The position numbers and the translations under genes were made by a program. From positions 1 through 64,000 of the forward strand of contig JBBSQW010000010.1 in the NCBI GenBank assembly GCA_038243635.1: a DNA stretch of 64,000 bases. The letters run 5' to 3'. The stretch is from Pseudopedobacter sp038243635. Its GTDB lineage: Bacteria > Bacteroidota > Bacteroidia > Sphingobacteriales > Sphingobacteriaceae. Positions 25,635 to 34,364 of the stretch are shown piece by piece. The notes under the pieces were generated by a model, which saw only the letters and a program-made list of their open reading frames with translations, searched no databases and had not been told where the DNA came from. Each line of letters opens with the position of its first letter. The first letter of the stretch is position 1.

Positions 25635-26324
25635 TTAATGGCAAATGGCTGCTTCATTACCCATAATTTTAGGGCTTAAATAGGGAATATCCAAATTCAA
25701 ACCTCGCAATACAAACCATAGGCCTAAACACAGCGTAAGGTAAGGCAAAAACAGGTTTATCTTTCGTCTAAAAGCTGGCTTGCTAAAATTAACACCAATC
25801 ATAGCGAACAACATTAGTGGTGTAGTGCCTAATCCAAAAACGAACATAAACAATGCGGATTGGTAGGCGCTACTGGTGCTAATTGCAGTTGCTAATCCCA
25901 AATAAACAAAGCCACAAGGTAAAAATCCATTTAGCAAGCCTAAATACAAATGACCAGCTTTATTCTTAATTGCTTTGCCTATTAGTTTGTTTACTGATTG
26001 GGTAAAACGATTTGGAGCGTAATTTTGTGTCCTCCGAGATTTGATGATTTGAGGCAGTACCGTAGCAATAATTAAGATACCGCTTAAAATACTAATGCTT
26101 TGTTGTAAGCCGGCCAGCCATAATTGCTGACCCAAAAGACCGATTAATAAACCTAAAAAAGAGTAGGAGATGGCTCGGCCAATGTTATACGAAAGTTTTT
26201 TAAGTACGGTAATCCATTTCGATTCTGATTGTTGTGGCAAAGCAAAAGCCAATGGACCGCACATGCCAACACAATGTAAGCTACCAAATAAGCCTATAAC
26301 AAACGCTAGCTGTAAATGGTTCAT
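25635..26324 (-). CDS. TauE/SafE-type (DsbD_2) membrane protein of the cbb3 operon
   Basis: 229 aa with six or seven membrane helices. The N-terminal motif GLFGSLHCVGMCGPLAFAL contains the H-C-x-G-M-C-G-P cluster typical of the sulfite-exporter/cytochrome-biogenesis DsbD_2 family found at the end of cco operons. A copper or metal-handling or redox role in cbb3 maturation is inferred from position. The start overlaps the ccoH stop by 4 bp, so it is translationally coupled. Confidence 0.8.
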   Translation of the reverse strand: MNHLQLAFVIGLFGSLHCVGMCGPLAFALPQQSESKWITVLKKLSYNIGRAISYSFLGLLIGLLGQQLWLAGLQQSISILSGILIIATVLPQIIKSRRTQNYAPNRFTQSVNKLIGKAIKNKAGHLYLGLLNGFLPCGFVYLGLATAISTSSAYQSALFMFVFGLGTTPLMLFAMIGVNFSKPAFRRKINLFLPYLTLCLGLWFVLRGLNLDIPYLSPKIMGNEAAICH

Positions 26325-26734
26325 CGCATAAACAGATTAGTTTGGTAAAGGTATTTTTGATCGCCAACTGTCCAACGCATAACAATTCGCCATTCGCCTT
26401 TTTCAAAGCCAGATTTTGGAAACTGTAAGTCTTTTTGATTGAAAGAAAATACTTGGTCTTTTTTACTATCAGATGGGCGCTTGAAGTTTACCGAACCGCT
26501 ATCAGCCGCAGCAAAAGTAATGTTGACATATTCATTAGTTTGCTTAACCACAGGTTCAACTTTGTCTCTAATTACTTGCTGCATCTGATTGTAGTCAATG
26601 TCGTAGGTTAAGCCTCTTTCGTAATAATCCTTATCGAAATTATCTTCTGCTGTTCTAAACATCAGCACAACCAGCACCGTTATAAAAATCATGAATGATG
26701 CTAAACCAATCACTAATCCTTTTCCCCAATTCAT
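26321..26734 (-). CDS. ccoH: CcoH/FixH family cbb3 oxidase assembly protein
   Basis: 137 aa. One N-terminal membrane helix (about 6-26) followed by the FixH signature ADNFDKDYYERGLTYD, then a beta-rich periplasmic domain (VKQTNEYVNITF ... WRIVMRWTVGDQKYLYQTNLF). It is a stable assembly/subunit factor of cbb3 oxidase in the inner membrane. The gene is 6 bp after ccoG and overlaps the TauE/SafE gene. Confidence 0.88.
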   Translation of the reverse strand: MNWGKGLVIGLASFMIFITVLVVLMFRTAEDNFDKDYYERGLTYDIDYNQMQQVIRDKVEPVVKQTNEYVNITFAAADSGSVNFKRPSDSKKDQVFSFNQKDLQFPKSGFEKGEWRIVMRWTVGDQKYLYQTNLFMR

Positions 26735-26740
26735 GCTATT

Positions 26741-28132
26741 TTAATTTACAGGTCCTAAAAAATTTGTTTCAATATTATCAATAACGGCACCGTCTTGTAT
26801 TACTTGTACGGTGACGGATGTTTTTGTTTTTTTGATAGCGGATTCTGGCACTAACAAAAAGAAAGTAACTTTTATAGTCGCTTCCGCTGCCAAGCTGTCA
26901 ATCGGTTGAACCCATTGTATCTTCTGCATTTTATCGCCAGGAACAAAATCAATTGTAACAGTTTTTGCAGATTTATTAACCACTTCTGCTGTGTATAGAT
27001 TGCTTACAAAATTACCGGGTTGTTCTTGATACATTGTTCCAGCGGCTCTTAAAATACTTACATCAATGTCCTTTTTAGAGAGAATGAAATACGTAGAAAT
27101 TGAAATCATAATCAAGATGATGATACCATAAGCTTTCATCCGTAAAGTTAACTTCGGAGCTCTTTCATCATTTTTAATCATCTCTTCAGAGTAGTAACCA
27201 ATCAAGTTTCTTGGGCGGTTTACTTTATCCATAACCTGATTACAAGCATCTATACAAGCCGTACAGTTTACACATTCTAATTGTGTTCCCTCTCTAATAT
27301 CAATACCAGTAGGGCAAACGGCAACGCACAAATTACAGTCTACGCAATCTCCCAATGGTTTTTGATCGACTTCGTTCTTTTTGATACGGCCTCTAGGTTC
27401 TCCCCTTAAATAATGGTAGGCAACAACCAATGAGTTTTTATCGAGTAAAACACCTTGTAATCGCCCATAAGGGCAAGCTACAATACAAACCAACTCCCTA
27501 AAATGGGCAAACACGTAGTAAAAGGCTGCGGTAAATAACCAAATACTAATGAAACCCACTAAGTGTAAGGTAATAGGTTCGGTAATAATTTTCCAAAGTT
27601 CTTCTGTACCTATAATATAAGCTAAAAAAGTGTTGGCTATAAAAAAGGAGATCAGCACATAAATAACATGCTTACCGGTTTTTTTAACAATTTTATCTTT
27701 AGTCCAGGGACTGTTATCAAGTTTTTTACGAGCTGCAGGTTCGCCTTCAATCCAAACTTCAATCCGTCTAAAAACCATTTCTAAAAAGATAGTTTGAGGA
27801 CAAATCCATCCACAAAATATCCTACCGAAGGCGCTGGTAAATAAAACAATACCAACCAAACCAGTCAGCATCATCAAAACAATAATGAAGAAATCTTGAG
27901 GCCAAAAAACTTGTCCAAACAGAATAAACTTACGCTCAATAATGTTGAATAACAAAAACTGATGACCGTTAATTTTAATGTAAGGTGCTGCAAATAAAAA
28001 CGCCAACAACGCATAAGCGATATAGGTTCTGTATTTGTACCATTGGTCAATCCTAATTAAAGGATAAAGCCATTTACGCTTCCCGTTTTGATCTACAGTT
28101 TGATGATAATATTTAATTTCTTCTTCTGCCAT
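26741..28132 (-). CDS. ccoG: CcoG/FixG cbb3 oxidase accessory protein (polyferredoxin)
   Basis: 463 aa. Several membrane helices, an inner Cys motif FCGWICPQ (C107, C111), FRELVCIVACPYGRLQ (C216, C220), then two 4Fe-4S sets C263-x2-C266-x2-C269-x3-C273-P and C287-x2-C290-x2-C293-x3-C297. The C-terminal Ig-like domain lies in the periplasm. CcoG is a cupric reductase or electron donor in copper delivery to cbb3. It is separated from ccoP by 173 bp of repeat-like DNA, the longest gap in the operon. Confidence 0.92.
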   Translation of the reverse strand: MAEEEIKYYHQTVDQNGKRKWLYPLIRIDQWYKYRTYIAYALLAFLFAAPYIKINGHQFLLFNIIERKFILFGQVFWPQDFFIIVLMMLTGLVGIVLFTSAFGRIFCGWICPQTIFLEMVFRRIEVWIEGEPAARKKLDNSPWTKDKIVKKTGKHVIYVLISFFIANTFLAYIIGTEELWKIITEPITLHLVGFISIWLFTAAFYYVFAHFRELVCIVACPYGRLQGVLLDKNSLVVAYHYLRGEPRGRIKKNEVDQKPLGDCVDCNLCVAVCPTGIDIREGTQLECVNCTACIDACNQVMDKVNRPRNLIGYYSEEMIKNDERAPKLTLRMKAYGIIILIMISISTYFILSKKDIDVSILRAAGTMYQEQPGNFVSNLYTAEVVNKSAKTVTIDFVPGDKMQKIQWVQPIDSLAAEATIKVTFFLLVPESAIKKTKTSVTVQVIQDGAVIDNIETNFLGPVN

Positions 28133-28140
28133 TCTTTAAA

Positions 28141-28300
28141 GTATAAAGATGTTAGTATCAAGTACTTTTAGCGTATCAAGATATGAGTATCAAGTATCAA
28201 AATCTCATATTGTCGGTTCATCAGCATGTCTCTCAGCTACACATTCAGCTAAAACCAACAATAAGCAAGTCCTACTCCTTTGGAGAAGGATTTAGGATGA
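28141..28300. repeat. Repeat-like spacer between ccoP and ccoG
   Basis: TATCAAG-type words occur four times between 28156 and 28199, and CTCCTTTGGAG (28275-28285) forms a hairpin extended on the minus strand as TCCTTCTCCAAAGGAGTAGG. Such short spacer sequences are often dispersed in Bacteroidota genomes. It may stabilise or attenuate the mRNA between ccoP and ccoG. Confidence 0.45.
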
Positions 28301-28305
28301 GGCTC

Positions 28306-29175
28306 TTACTCCTTATCTCCCTGTGCTGCTTTAGGGTTTGCTGGATTCGTACCCTTTAAAGATTCAATATAGTTAGATACGTCTGATATTTGTTTTGGGC
28401 TCAATTGTTTTTCCCAAGCAATCATTCCTTTTTCTGGTACCCCATATTTGATCGTTTTAAAAACGCTTCCAATTTTTCCGCCATGTAGCCAGTAATCATC
28501 TGTTAAGTTAGGACCAACAACACCTTCTGCATTTTGGCCGTGGCAAGCCACACAATTTTGAGCGTAAACTGCTTTACCTGCGTCTAAAACTGCAGCAGAC
28601 TTATCAATTTTAACGCTGTTTTCGTCAATTGCGTTTCCCGATTTTGCTAAATAAGCTTCTTTTGCAACTTCTGCTTGTTTCATTTCTATAGCATATTCTT
28701 CATCTTGTAGTTTTCCAAGATTAAAAACGTGGTAGTTTAACATGTAAACTACTGCAAATACAACAGAACCATAAAACAACCAGTTAAACCAAGCTGGTAT
28801 TGGGTTGTCCAGTTCTTGTATTTCGTCATAATCATGCATGATTAAAAGCTCCTTTTCTTGAGATAAAGGCTTTAATGATAGCAGTTTTTGCCATAAAGTT
28901 AGTTTGTCAGTTTGCGAAGTTTCATGAGTTACTGTTTTTACATCTACAACTGTACTAGTTTTCGTAACGTGTTGTTCAGTAGGTAATATTAATGCTGTAA
29001 GTACTTTAAATGTTTTTAGTAAAACAAAGCATACAATTATAATTAATAACAGTGTTGATATGATTGCACCTAAAGCAATCCCATTCATAATTTCGGTAGT
29101 GGTAGCTGCATAGGTGTCTGCTGTACTTAAAAACATGAAAGCAATGGCAAAAAATATTGTGTTTTTTAAACGCAT
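28306..29175 (-). CDS. ccoP: cbb3-type cytochrome c oxidase diheme-type subunit CcoP, single-heme form
   Basis: 289 aa. N-terminal hydrophobic segments at about 5-23 and 33-62, then the FixP N-domain DEIQELDNPIPAWFNWLFYG and a membrane helix, then one cytochrome c domain with CVACH (208-212) and distal Met region GVPEKGMIAW. Proteobacterial CcoP carries two CxxCH sites; only one is present here, a variant common in Bacteroidota. It accepts electrons in the periplasm for CcoNO. Third gene of the operon. Confidence 0.9.
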   Translation of the reverse strand: MRLKNTIFFAIAFMFLSTADTYAATTTEIMNGIALGAIISTLLLIIIVCFVLLKTFKVLTALILPTEQHVTKTSTVVDVKTVTHETSQTDKLTLWQKLLSLKPLSQEKELLIMHDYDEIQELDNPIPAWFNWLFYGSVVFAVVYMLNYHVFNLGKLQDEEYAIEMKQAEVAKEAYLAKSGNAIDENSVKIDKSAAVLDAGKAVYAQNCVACHGQNAEGVVGPNLTDDYWLHGGKIGSVFKTIKYGVPEKGMIAWEKQLSPKQISDVSNYIESLKGTNPANPKAAQGDKE

Positions 29176-29186
29176 AATAATATAGG

Positions 29187-29363
29187 TTAATTATATGTTT
29201 CTGTGTTGTCGTCTAATGGGATATTACTCATGTGATCCAAATGATTTTTCTTCATTCTTATAAGCGCTATTGTTGCGCCTATAAAGAAAAGAAAGAAGAT
29301 TGAAAGTGAGATGAGCATGAAAACCTCGTCTCCCTGTAATGTTTTTACGAATTGTTTGAACAT
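29187..29363 (-). CDS. ccoQ: CcoQ-like small membrane subunit of cbb3 oxidase
   Basis: 58 aa, found by translating the gap between ccoNO and ccoP. It begins MFKQFVKTLQGDEVFMLISL, has one membrane helix (about 15-35), then IRMKKNHLDHMSNIPLDD and a short polar tail. Start is 12 bp after ccoNO and stop 11 bp before ccoP, which fits tight operon spacing. CcoQ normally stabilises the CcoNOP complex. The assignment is by size, topology and position, as the family is weakly conserved. Confidence 0.85.
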   Translation of the reverse strand: MFKQFVKTLQGDEVFMLISLSIFFLFFIGATIALIRMKKNHLDHMSNIPLDDNTETYN

Positions 29364-29375
29364 CTTTTATCCGGT

Positions 29376-31493
29376 TTAATTTTTGTTTTTGATATCAATA
29401 CCCAAACGCTGTAAGTAAGCGATGATGGCGATAATCTCTTTGTCTTTACTCACCTTAATTTTATCAAATGATAAGTTCTCTGCAATAGCAGCCGCTTGCT
29501 TATCTAAGTCCTGATTTGCAATAGCATCAAAACCTTTTGGATAAGGAACGCCCAAAGTTTGCATTGCTCTAATTTTAGCACCAGTTGTACTGATATCTAA
29601 ATCTTGATCAATTAACCAATCGTAATTAGGCATGATACTTCCTGGAGACATTGTTCTTGGATCCATCATGTGGTTATAATGCCAAGCGTTACTATATTTT
29701 CCACCTTGGCGATGTAAATCCGGACCGGTACGCTTAGATCCCCAAAGAAATGGATGATCATAAACAAACTCACCGGCTTTACTGTATTCACCATAACGTT
29801 CTGTTTCTGAACGGAACGGACGTACGGTTTGTGAGTGACAGTTTACGCAACCCTCACGGATGTACAAATCTCTACCGTGTAATTCAAGCGGGGTATATGG
29901 TTTTACGCTTGCTATGGTTGGTACGTTTGATTTGATGAAGAACGTTGGAAGCATTTCGACCATTCCACCAATTAAAATCACAATTAAGCTTAACACCAAC
30001 ATTACCATTGGCTTACGCTCAATTTTACGATGCCAAAACTCTTTTTTGCTGTCTTCTGGTAACGCAGGTAGTGGTAACGCTTCAGCATATTCGTTGCTAA
30101 CCAATTTACCTGATCTAGCAGTTTTAACTAAGTTATAAGCCATTACCAACACACCAATTAGATACATTGTACCACCTATTGAGCGCATAATGTACATTGG
30201 TAAAATACGAGTAACAGTTTCTAAGAAGTTAGCATATTTTAATAAGCCTTCTGGGGTAAATTCTTTCCACATTAGGCCTTGCGCAAAACCAGCCCAGTAT
30301 AGCGGAATAGCGTAAAATAGAATTCCTAAAGTGCCAATCCAAAAGTGAAAAGATGCCAGTTTATGTGAATACAATTTGGTTTTGTAGATGCGTGGAATTA
30401 ACCAATACATTACACCAAATGTTAAGAAACCGTTCCAGCCTAAAGCGCCAACGTGAACGTGAGCCACTATCCAGTCGGTAAAGTGAGCAATAGCGTTTAC
30501 ACCTTTAAGGGATAATAATGGACCTTCAAAAGTTGCCATACCATAGGCGGTTAACGCAACCACCATAAACTTAAGCGTTACATCATCTCGTACTTTATCC
30601 CAAGCGCCACGCAGGGTAAGTAAACCATTGATCATACCACCCCAACTTGGTGCGATAAGCATAATTGAGAATGCAACACCTACAGACTGTGCCCATCCTG
30701 GTAAAGAAGTATAAAGTAAATGGTGCGGACCCGCCCAGATATAGATAAATATTAAAGCCCAAAAGTGGAGTATACTTAATCGGTAAGAGTAAATTGGACG
30801 ATTTGCCATTTTAGGTAAGAAGTAATACATCATACCTAAATAAGGAGTCGTTAAGAAAAACGCTACTGCGTTATGTCCATACCACCATTGTACCAAAGCG
30901 TCCTGAACACCCGCATAAATATAATAGCTTTTAAATGCAGAAATAGGTAATTGGAAAGAGTTTACAACGTGTAAAACCGCAACCGTAATAAATGTTGCGA
31001 TGTAGAACCAAATGGCCACATATAAATGTCGCTCTCTTCTTTTGATAATGGTACCAAACATATTGACACCAAAAATCACCCAAATAATGGTGATTGCAAT
31101 ATCAATGGGCCATTCTAACTCTGCATATTCGTGAGAACTTGTAAAACCTAAGGGTAATGTAATTACCGCAGAAACAATAATTAACTGCCAGCCCCAAAAA
31201 TGAATTTTGCTTAATGCATCACTAAACATCCGGGCTTTTACCAAGCGCTGCAAAGAGTAATAGACTCCCATAAAAATTGCATTCCCTACGAAAGCAAAAA
31301 TAACCGCATTGGTGTGTAATGGCCTAATCCTACCAAATGTGGTGTATTGGTTACCAAGGTTCATGGAAGGGCTAAAAAGCTGGGTGGCGGCTAATAGACC
31401 TACCGTCATCCCTATAATTCCCCAAACCAACGTCGCGATTGCAAAATCTCTAACGATTTTGTTATCATAATAAAATTTGTCTGCTTGCATCAT
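29376..31493 (-). CDS. ccoNO: Fused CcoN-CcoO cbb3-type cytochrome c oxidase catalytic subunit
   Basis: 705 aa. Residues 1-460 are CcoN: H60 (heme ligand), H207 in WYGHNAV, H257/H258 in GPHHLL and H345/H347 in AHVHVGALGWNG form the heme-copper site. Residues about 500-705 are CcoO: one membrane anchor then a monoheme cytochrome c with CVNCH (549-553), SQTVRPFRSE and Met region MSPGSIMPNYDW. The N-O fusion is typical of Bacteroidota. It is a high-affinity terminal oxidase in the inner membrane. First gene of the operon, behind a TAnnTTTG box and a Crp/Fnr palindrome. The copper ATPase CcoI and CcoS genes are not in this window. Confidence 0.95.
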   Translation of the reverse strand: MMQADKFYYDNKIVRDFAIATLVWGIIGMTVGLLAATQLFSPSMNLGNQYTTFGRIRPLHTNAVIFAFVGNAIFMGVYYSLQRLVKARMFSDALSKIHFWGWQLIIVSAVITLPLGFTSSHEYAELEWPIDIAITIIWVIFGVNMFGTIIKRRERHLYVAIWFYIATFITVAVLHVVNSFQLPISAFKSYYIYAGVQDALVQWWYGHNAVAFFLTTPYLGMMYYFLPKMANRPIYSYRLSILHFWALIFIYIWAGPHHLLYTSLPGWAQSVGVAFSIMLIAPSWGGMINGLLTLRGAWDKVRDDVTLKFMVVALTAYGMATFEGPLLSLKGVNAIAHFTDWIVAHVHVGALGWNGFLTFGVMYWLIPRIYKTKLYSHKLASFHFWIGTLGILFYAIPLYWAGFAQGLMWKEFTPEGLLKYANFLETVTRILPMYIMRSIGGTMYLIGVLVMAYNLVKTARSGKLVSNEYAEALPLPALPEDSKKEFWHRKIERKPMVMLVLSLIVILIGGMVEMLPTFFIKSNVPTIASVKPYTPLELHGRDLYIREGCVNCHSQTVRPFRSETERYGEYSKAGEFVYDHPFLWGSKRTGPDLHRQGGKYSNAWHYNHMMDPRTMSPGSIMPNYDWLIDQDLDISTTGAKIRAMQTLGVPYPKGFDAIANQDLDKQAAAIAENLSFDKIKVSKDKEIIAIIAYLQRLGIDIKNKN

Positions 31494-31523
31494 ACTTAAT
31501 AAACAATAGATTTTTTAATAGAG

Positions 31524-31531
31524 CAAAAGTA
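31524..31531 (-). promoter_or_regulatory. -7 promoter element of the cco operon
   Basis: The minus strand reads TACTTTTG, a perfect TAnnTTTG box, 30 bp before the ccoNO ATG, giving a leader of about 25 nt. Its downstream end is 58.5 bp from the centre of the palindrome at 31577-31588, exactly as at ldhA. Confidence 0.7.
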
Positions 31532-31576
31532 GCCCGATACACGTGACAATATAATGACTAAGACGATAATGTTGGG

Positions 31577-31588
31577 TGATTATGATCA
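31577..31588. promoter_or_regulatory. Crp/Fnr-type palindrome in the ccoNO / RIC divergent region
   Basis: TGATTATGATCA, extending to GTGAT-N4-ATCAC, a perfect 5+5 palindrome. Relative to the predicted cco start it is near -63, a usual class I activator position. It could also act on the divergent RIC gene, though that start codon is 247 bp away. Confidence 0.75.
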
Positions 31589-31746
31589 CTTTTTATTTAC
31601 ATAACTGTGTTTAGGGGGGCTTAATGCGCTTTTTTTGGAATTCCTTTGCGATTTATAAATGTTAATAACCTCACTTGTATTTGCTGAGTTGTTAAGTGTC
31701 AAAGCTATAGGTGATAGCAGTCATATTTTTGGCGGGGTTCTGTATT

Positions 31747-31754
31747 TAGATTTG
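31747..31754 (+). promoter_or_regulatory. Candidate -7 element of the RIC gene
   Basis: TAGATTTG matches TAnnTTTG 81 bp before the RIC ATG; a TTTG lies 15 bp upstream (31728-31731), a little short for a -33 element. A second match, TATTTTTG, is at 31724-31731. The 31494-31834 gap holds these sites and the palindrome but no gene. Confidence 0.35.
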
Positions 31755-31834
31755 TTTTAAATAACAAGGAGTAAAATGTGACCGTTGATTGCTCTTCAAG
31801 TTAATCATAACAAAAAATAAAAAATTATACAAAA

Positions 31835-32776
31835 ATGGAAACTTTAGATGTTACACAAATAGAACCTCGTTTTAAACATCCAACAATTTTTGACACGTTT
31901 GATAAGCTAGAAGATGGTAAAGCATTTATCATTAATAATGATCACGATCCAAAACCTTTGTATTATCAATTACTTGCGGAACGCGGACAAACTTTTACTT
32001 GGGAATATTTAGAGAACGGGCCAGAGGTATGGAAAGTTAAAATTGAGAAAAGACAAGCAAATGCAGATGATACCATTGGAGAAATGGTGACAAAAGATTT
32101 TAGGAAAGCGCAAGTATTTAAAAAATTTGGAATCGATTTCTGTTGTGGTGGTAAAAAGACTTTGAAAGAAGTTTGTGATCGGAAAGGCATTGATGTTGAG
32201 ATAGTTGAAACAGAGCTTAACGCTTTTAAAGAAGATGATAATACTTATTTTGACTTTGATAACTGGGACTTAGACTTTTTAGCAGATTATATTATAAATA
32301 CGCACCACAAGTATGTAAAAGAGAGTTTACCATTTATGGTAGAGCTTTCAAATAAAGTAGCCACGGTACATGGTAGTGGCCATCCCGAATTATTAGAGGT
32401 AGCAACAGTTTTTAGTTCTTTAGCTAAAGATTTCGCTTTGCACTTAATGAAAGAAGAAAATATCTTATTTCCATACATTAAGGAGTTGGTACAGGCTAAA
32501 AAAGATGAAAGAAGTCTTCCTACTGCGCCATTTGGAAAAATAAATACGCCAACTCAAATGATGGAGACCGAGCATGAAAAAGCTGGCGAGGATATGCAAG
32601 CTATAAGAAACCTAACCAATAACTTTGAGTTGCCTTACGGAGCGTGTAGTTCTTATCAGATTTTGTTTACGAAATTTGCAGAGTTTGAGAATGACTTGTT
32701 TAACCACGTACACCTTGAGAATAATATTTTATTCCCCAAAGCCATTGCACTAGAAAAAGAAATTGTGTTTGATTAG
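31835..32776 (+). CDS. Iron-sulfur cluster repair di-iron protein (RIC/ScdA/YtfE) with N-terminal DUF2249 domain
   Basis: 313 aa in three parts. Residues 1-72 are a DUF2249-like domain (FDTFDKLEDGKAFIINNDHDPKPLYYQL). Residues 82-130 are ScdA_N with DFCCGGKKTLKEVC (C103, C104). Residues 145-310 are a hemerythrin-like four-helix bundle with H157, H179/H183, H203 with E207, H247, and H291/H293 with E295 as di-iron ligands. RIC proteins restore Fe-S clusters after NO or oxidative damage and are NO-induced. The DUF2249 fusion makes it longer than E. coli YtfE (220 aa). It diverges from the cbb3 operon. Confidence 0.92.
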   Translation: METLDVTQIEPRFKHPTIFDTFDKLEDGKAFIINNDHDPKPLYYQLLAERGQTFTWEYLENGPEVWKVKIEKRQANADDTIGEMVTKDFRKAQVFKKFGIDFCCGGKKTLKEVCDRKGIDVEIVETELNAFKEDDNTYFDFDNWDLDFLADYIINTHHKYVKESLPFMVELSNKVATVHGSGHPELLEVATVFSSLAKDFALHLMKEENILFPYIKELVQAKKDERSLPTAPFGKINTPTQMMETEHEKAGEDMQAIRNLTNNFELPYGACSSYQILFTKFAEFENDLFNHVHLENNILFPKAIALEKEIVFD

Positions 32777-32893
32777 TTGTAAGTTTTAACTGCGTGGTAT
32801 TAACGCCACGCGGTTAAATTTATACCGGAATTCTTAAAAAGACAATCAAAGAGACAAACGATTTTGTCCATTATCGAGCTATAGCATAAAATT

Positions 32894-34177
32894 GTGAGTA
32901 TCATTATCAAACAACATCGCAGTTTATACAAAATTGTAATTGCCCATTACTTAGTTGCGGCAGTTACTTTTTTAGCGTTAATACCTATGCTTTTTTTTAG
33001 CGTAAACGATTTTGATGCACATTACTTTCAGCCACATTTATTAGCTATTACACATACAGCGGCTTTGGGTTGGGCTAGTATGATTTTTGGGTTGTGTTAC
33101 CAGCTAATACCTATTGTTTTAGAAACAGAATTATATAGTTATAAATTGGCTTGGTTTAGCCTGGCTACTTTTTACTTGGGGTTGATAGACTTGGTTTATA
33201 GTTTCTGGGTTTTTGAGCCAGGCTTGCACATGCAATGTGGTAGCTTGTTGCTTTTAACAGGTATTGCATCTTTCACCATAAACCTTTCTTTTACGGCTCA
33301 AAAAATAAAAAAACCAGATATCCATCAAGATTTTATACTTACATCATCTATTTGGCTGCTGTTTACGGCAATTCTAGGGGTGCTTATGGTCTTTAATTTC
33401 CGCTACGCATTTTTGCCTAGAGACCATTTACTGTTTTTAAGAATTCATGCTCACGCTGGTTTTGTAGGCTGGTTTTTACTCTTAATTATTGGTTTAAGTA
33501 CTAAGCTTTTACCTCTTTTTTTAGGTTCAGAAAAAGCAAATAATGCTTTACTAAAGTGGAGCTACTATTTAATTAACTTAGGCTTACTGCTGTTTTTTGT
33601 TGATACTTTTATTTTCGATTTAAACATAGCAACTTACATAATTTTCTTAATTGCTGTGTTAGGTATAAGCTGCTGGTTAGTTTATATTTACCAGTGCACT
33701 AAACCTTGCGTTAGGTTAAAGCTGGATGCGCCAATTGCTCATACGCTACTGTCTGTTTTGCTATTAGTTATTGCGGTTTTCTTATTGCCATTCATTATTT
33801 TTTATCAGCTTAAAGCGGGTGCGTTGGCCATTAGATTAACTATGGTTTATGGGTCGTTAATACTTTTAGGTTGGATTAGTTCACTGCTATTAGGGCAAAC
33901 TTTTAAAACCTTTCCGTTTATGTTTTTAACAGAAAGTAAGCAATCATTGCAGTATTTAAAACCAGAGTTCTTAGCTTCAAAACTTTACAATCGCCAATTA
34001 TTAAACATTCAGTTTTTATCGTTTTTATTGTTTATCATTTGTTTTAGTTTAGGCTTGGCGCTATCAATAAAACCGATGATTTGTTTTGGACTTATTTGTT
34101 TCTCGGTAACTGCGGTGCTTTACATCAGTAATATTGTTATTGTTTTATTTAAAATAAAGAAAAATGGTTTTAACTAA
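32894..34177 (+). CDS. Polytopic membrane protein with His motifs (NnrS/CcoN-like), probable heme-binding, function unknown
   Basis: 427 aa, about 12 membrane helices, GTG start. Conserved-looking intramembrane histidines are H54 (ITHTAALGWASMIFGLCYQ) and H185/H187 (RIHAHAGFVGWFLLL), each in an H-x-G-W context that recalls NnrS proteins and heme-copper oxidase subunit I. It lacks the full ligand set of an oxidase and has no partner subunits. Position after RIC suggests a role in NO or nitrosative stress or in cytochrome maturation. Family not identified with confidence. Confidence 0.65.
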   Translation: MSIIIKQHRSLYKIVIAHYLVAAVTFLALIPMLFFSVNDFDAHYFQPHLLAITHTAALGWASMIFGLCYQLIPIVLETELYSYKLAWFSLATFYLGLIDLVYSFWVFEPGLHMQCGSLLLLTGIASFTINLSFTAQKIKKPDIHQDFILTSSIWLLFTAILGVLMVFNFRYAFLPRDHLLFLRIHAHAGFVGWFLLLIIGLSTKLLPLFLGSEKANNALLKWSYYLINLGLLLFFVDTFIFDLNIATYIIFLIAVLGISCWLVYIYQCTKPCVRLKLDAPIAHTLLSVLLLVIAVFLLPFIIFYQLKAGALAIRLTMVYGSLILLGWISSLLLGQTFKTFPFMFLTESKQSLQYLKPEFLASKLYNRQLLNIQFLSFLLFIICFSLGLALSIKPMICFGLICFSVTAVLYISNIVIVLFKIKKNGFN

Positions 34178-34355
34178 GTTTTGTAGAGAGTGCTTCAAAT
34201 TAACCACGGAAATAACCGATGTTATGGAGGATTTATTTTTTAATATTTTTTACCCAGCATATAGATTCGAATTTGCAAAGCGTAAATTGAGCTTGTTGCC
34301 AAACCAATCAAGAAATTCAACAGTTTTGGCTGCTTTAGTGAGAACAAAAAAATAA
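34164..34355 (+). CDS. Possible small protein between the two His-motif membrane proteins
   Basis: 63 aa frame starting 14 bp inside the end of the preceding gene and ending 9 bp before the next. It contains FCRECFKLTTEITDVMEDLFF and a basic C-terminus. No family, signal or membrane helix is evident. The tight fit between two genes of one operon favours a real coupled gene, but it could equally be spacer. Confidence 0.4.
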   Translation: MVLTKFCRECFKLTTEITDVMEDLFFNIFYPAYRFEFAKRKLSLLPNQSRNSTVLAALVRTKK

Positions 34356-34364
34356 ATAATTGTA

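Noticed and set aside
29750..30138. Plus-strand frames opposite ccoNO
   Set aside because: Antisense shadows of a strongly conserved oxidase gene.
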